Shown piece by piece: positions 33,681 to 33,862 of a stretch of 33,862 nucleotides of DNA (its first letter is position 1; every line of letters starts with the position of its first letter). The stretch covers positions 1 to 33,862 of the forward strand of contig DHFP01000055.1 in NCBI GenBank assembly GCA_002402315.1, written 5' to 3'. The DNA is from Clostridiales bacterium UBA4821. Lineage in GTDB: Bacteria; Bacillota; Clostridia; Acetivibrionales; UBA4821. A program made the translations under genes and the position numbers. The notes beneath the pieces are model-generated. The model searched no databases, had not been told where the DNA came from, and saw only the letters and a program-made list of their open reading frames with translations.

Positions 33681-33862
33681 TTACTCTCCTTTTGGTGGTG
33701 TGTAGAGCCGGTTGCTATGCAGCAGGGCATAGACAAGACGGACAAATTTTCTGGCAGTTAGTGCAAGTGCTCGTTTATTCGGCGTTTTGGGGGTCTGGCT
33801 GGACTTTAAATCATAGAAGCGTTTAAACTCGTAATCGTGCATTCTCACTTTGTTAGTGGCTT
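33681..33862 (-). CDS. IS110-family transposase, C-terminal end (cut by window edge)
   Basis: The minus strand, read from the window edge to a TAA at 33681-33683, encodes about 60 residues. They contain KRALALTARKFVRLVYALL and NRLYTPPKGE, which match the C-terminal end of IS110/IS1111-type transposases, and the upstream HDYEFKRFYDLKSS fits too. The DEDD/RuvC-like catalytic domain and the serine-bearing domain lie outside the window, so intactness cannot be judged. An imperfect inverted repeat (CACCAAA/TTTGGTG) spans the stop codon. IS110 elements use a structured non-coding RNA to choose their target. Confidence 0.75.
   Translation of the reverse strand, partial: ATNKVRMHDYEFKRFYDLKSSQTPKTPNKRALALTARKFVRLVYALLHSNRLYTPPKGE

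Overview
The window reads as chromosomal DNA of a low-G+C, spore-forming, Gram-positive anaerobe-like bacterium of the class Clostridia. The basis is a SpoIIR homologue, an S-layer-homology (SLH) protein, Shine-Dalgarno sites close to GGAGG, frequent TTG/GTG starts and a cobalamin riboswitch with an intrinsic terminator. No RNA gene lets me name a genus.

Region 1 (1-6715, minus strand) is housekeeping and envelope. A likely operon murA - walJ/yycJ - rlmH - D,D-carboxypeptidase runs from a sigma-A promoter near 4250 down to a hairpin terminator at 3-31. Upstream lie a protein made of two fused S-adenosylmethionine-decarboxylase-like domains (only the second keeps the processing serine), an MgtC-family membrane protein, a 66-bp perfect palindrome and spoIIR with a candidate sigma-F promoter.

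Region 2 (6716-15614, plus strand) starts with a small MEDS-like protein. It continues with a complete cobalamin-responsive operon: sigma-A promoter, AdoCbl-type riboswitch, terminator, DUF4430 lipoprotein, EcfT, a fused double EcfA ATPase, an S component, a membrane-anchored alpha/alpha-toroid protein, and a secreted protein with Ig-like, alpha/alpha-toroid, DUF4430 and three SLH domains. Toroid plus DUF4430 is the domain plan of animal intrinsic factor and transcobalamin. I infer a surface-displayed corrinoid-capture system feeding an ECF transporter. This is the most interesting item in the window.

Region 3 (15615-33411, plus strand) is a surface-polysaccharide or S-layer-glycan cluster. 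It holds a Wzy/ligase-family protein, a flippase, manC, manB, two different Wzm-type permeases, Wzt with a C-terminal glycan-recognition domain, gmd, a diverged gmd paralogue, a coiled-coil methyltransferase that may cap chains, and two GT4 glycosyltransferases. ManB and ManC make GDP-mannose, and Gmd (possibly with its paralogue) makes a GDP-6-deoxyhexose. The glycosyltransferases would build the chain, and Wzm/Wzt or the flippase would export it. Between the second wzm and wzt sits a decayed island (24888-26319) of HEPN, HicB-like and MNT genes, bounded by degenerate 7-bp-phased repeats.

Region 4 (33412-33862) is a non-coding stretch with hairpins and the 3' end of an IS110-family transposase on the minus strand, cut by the window edge.
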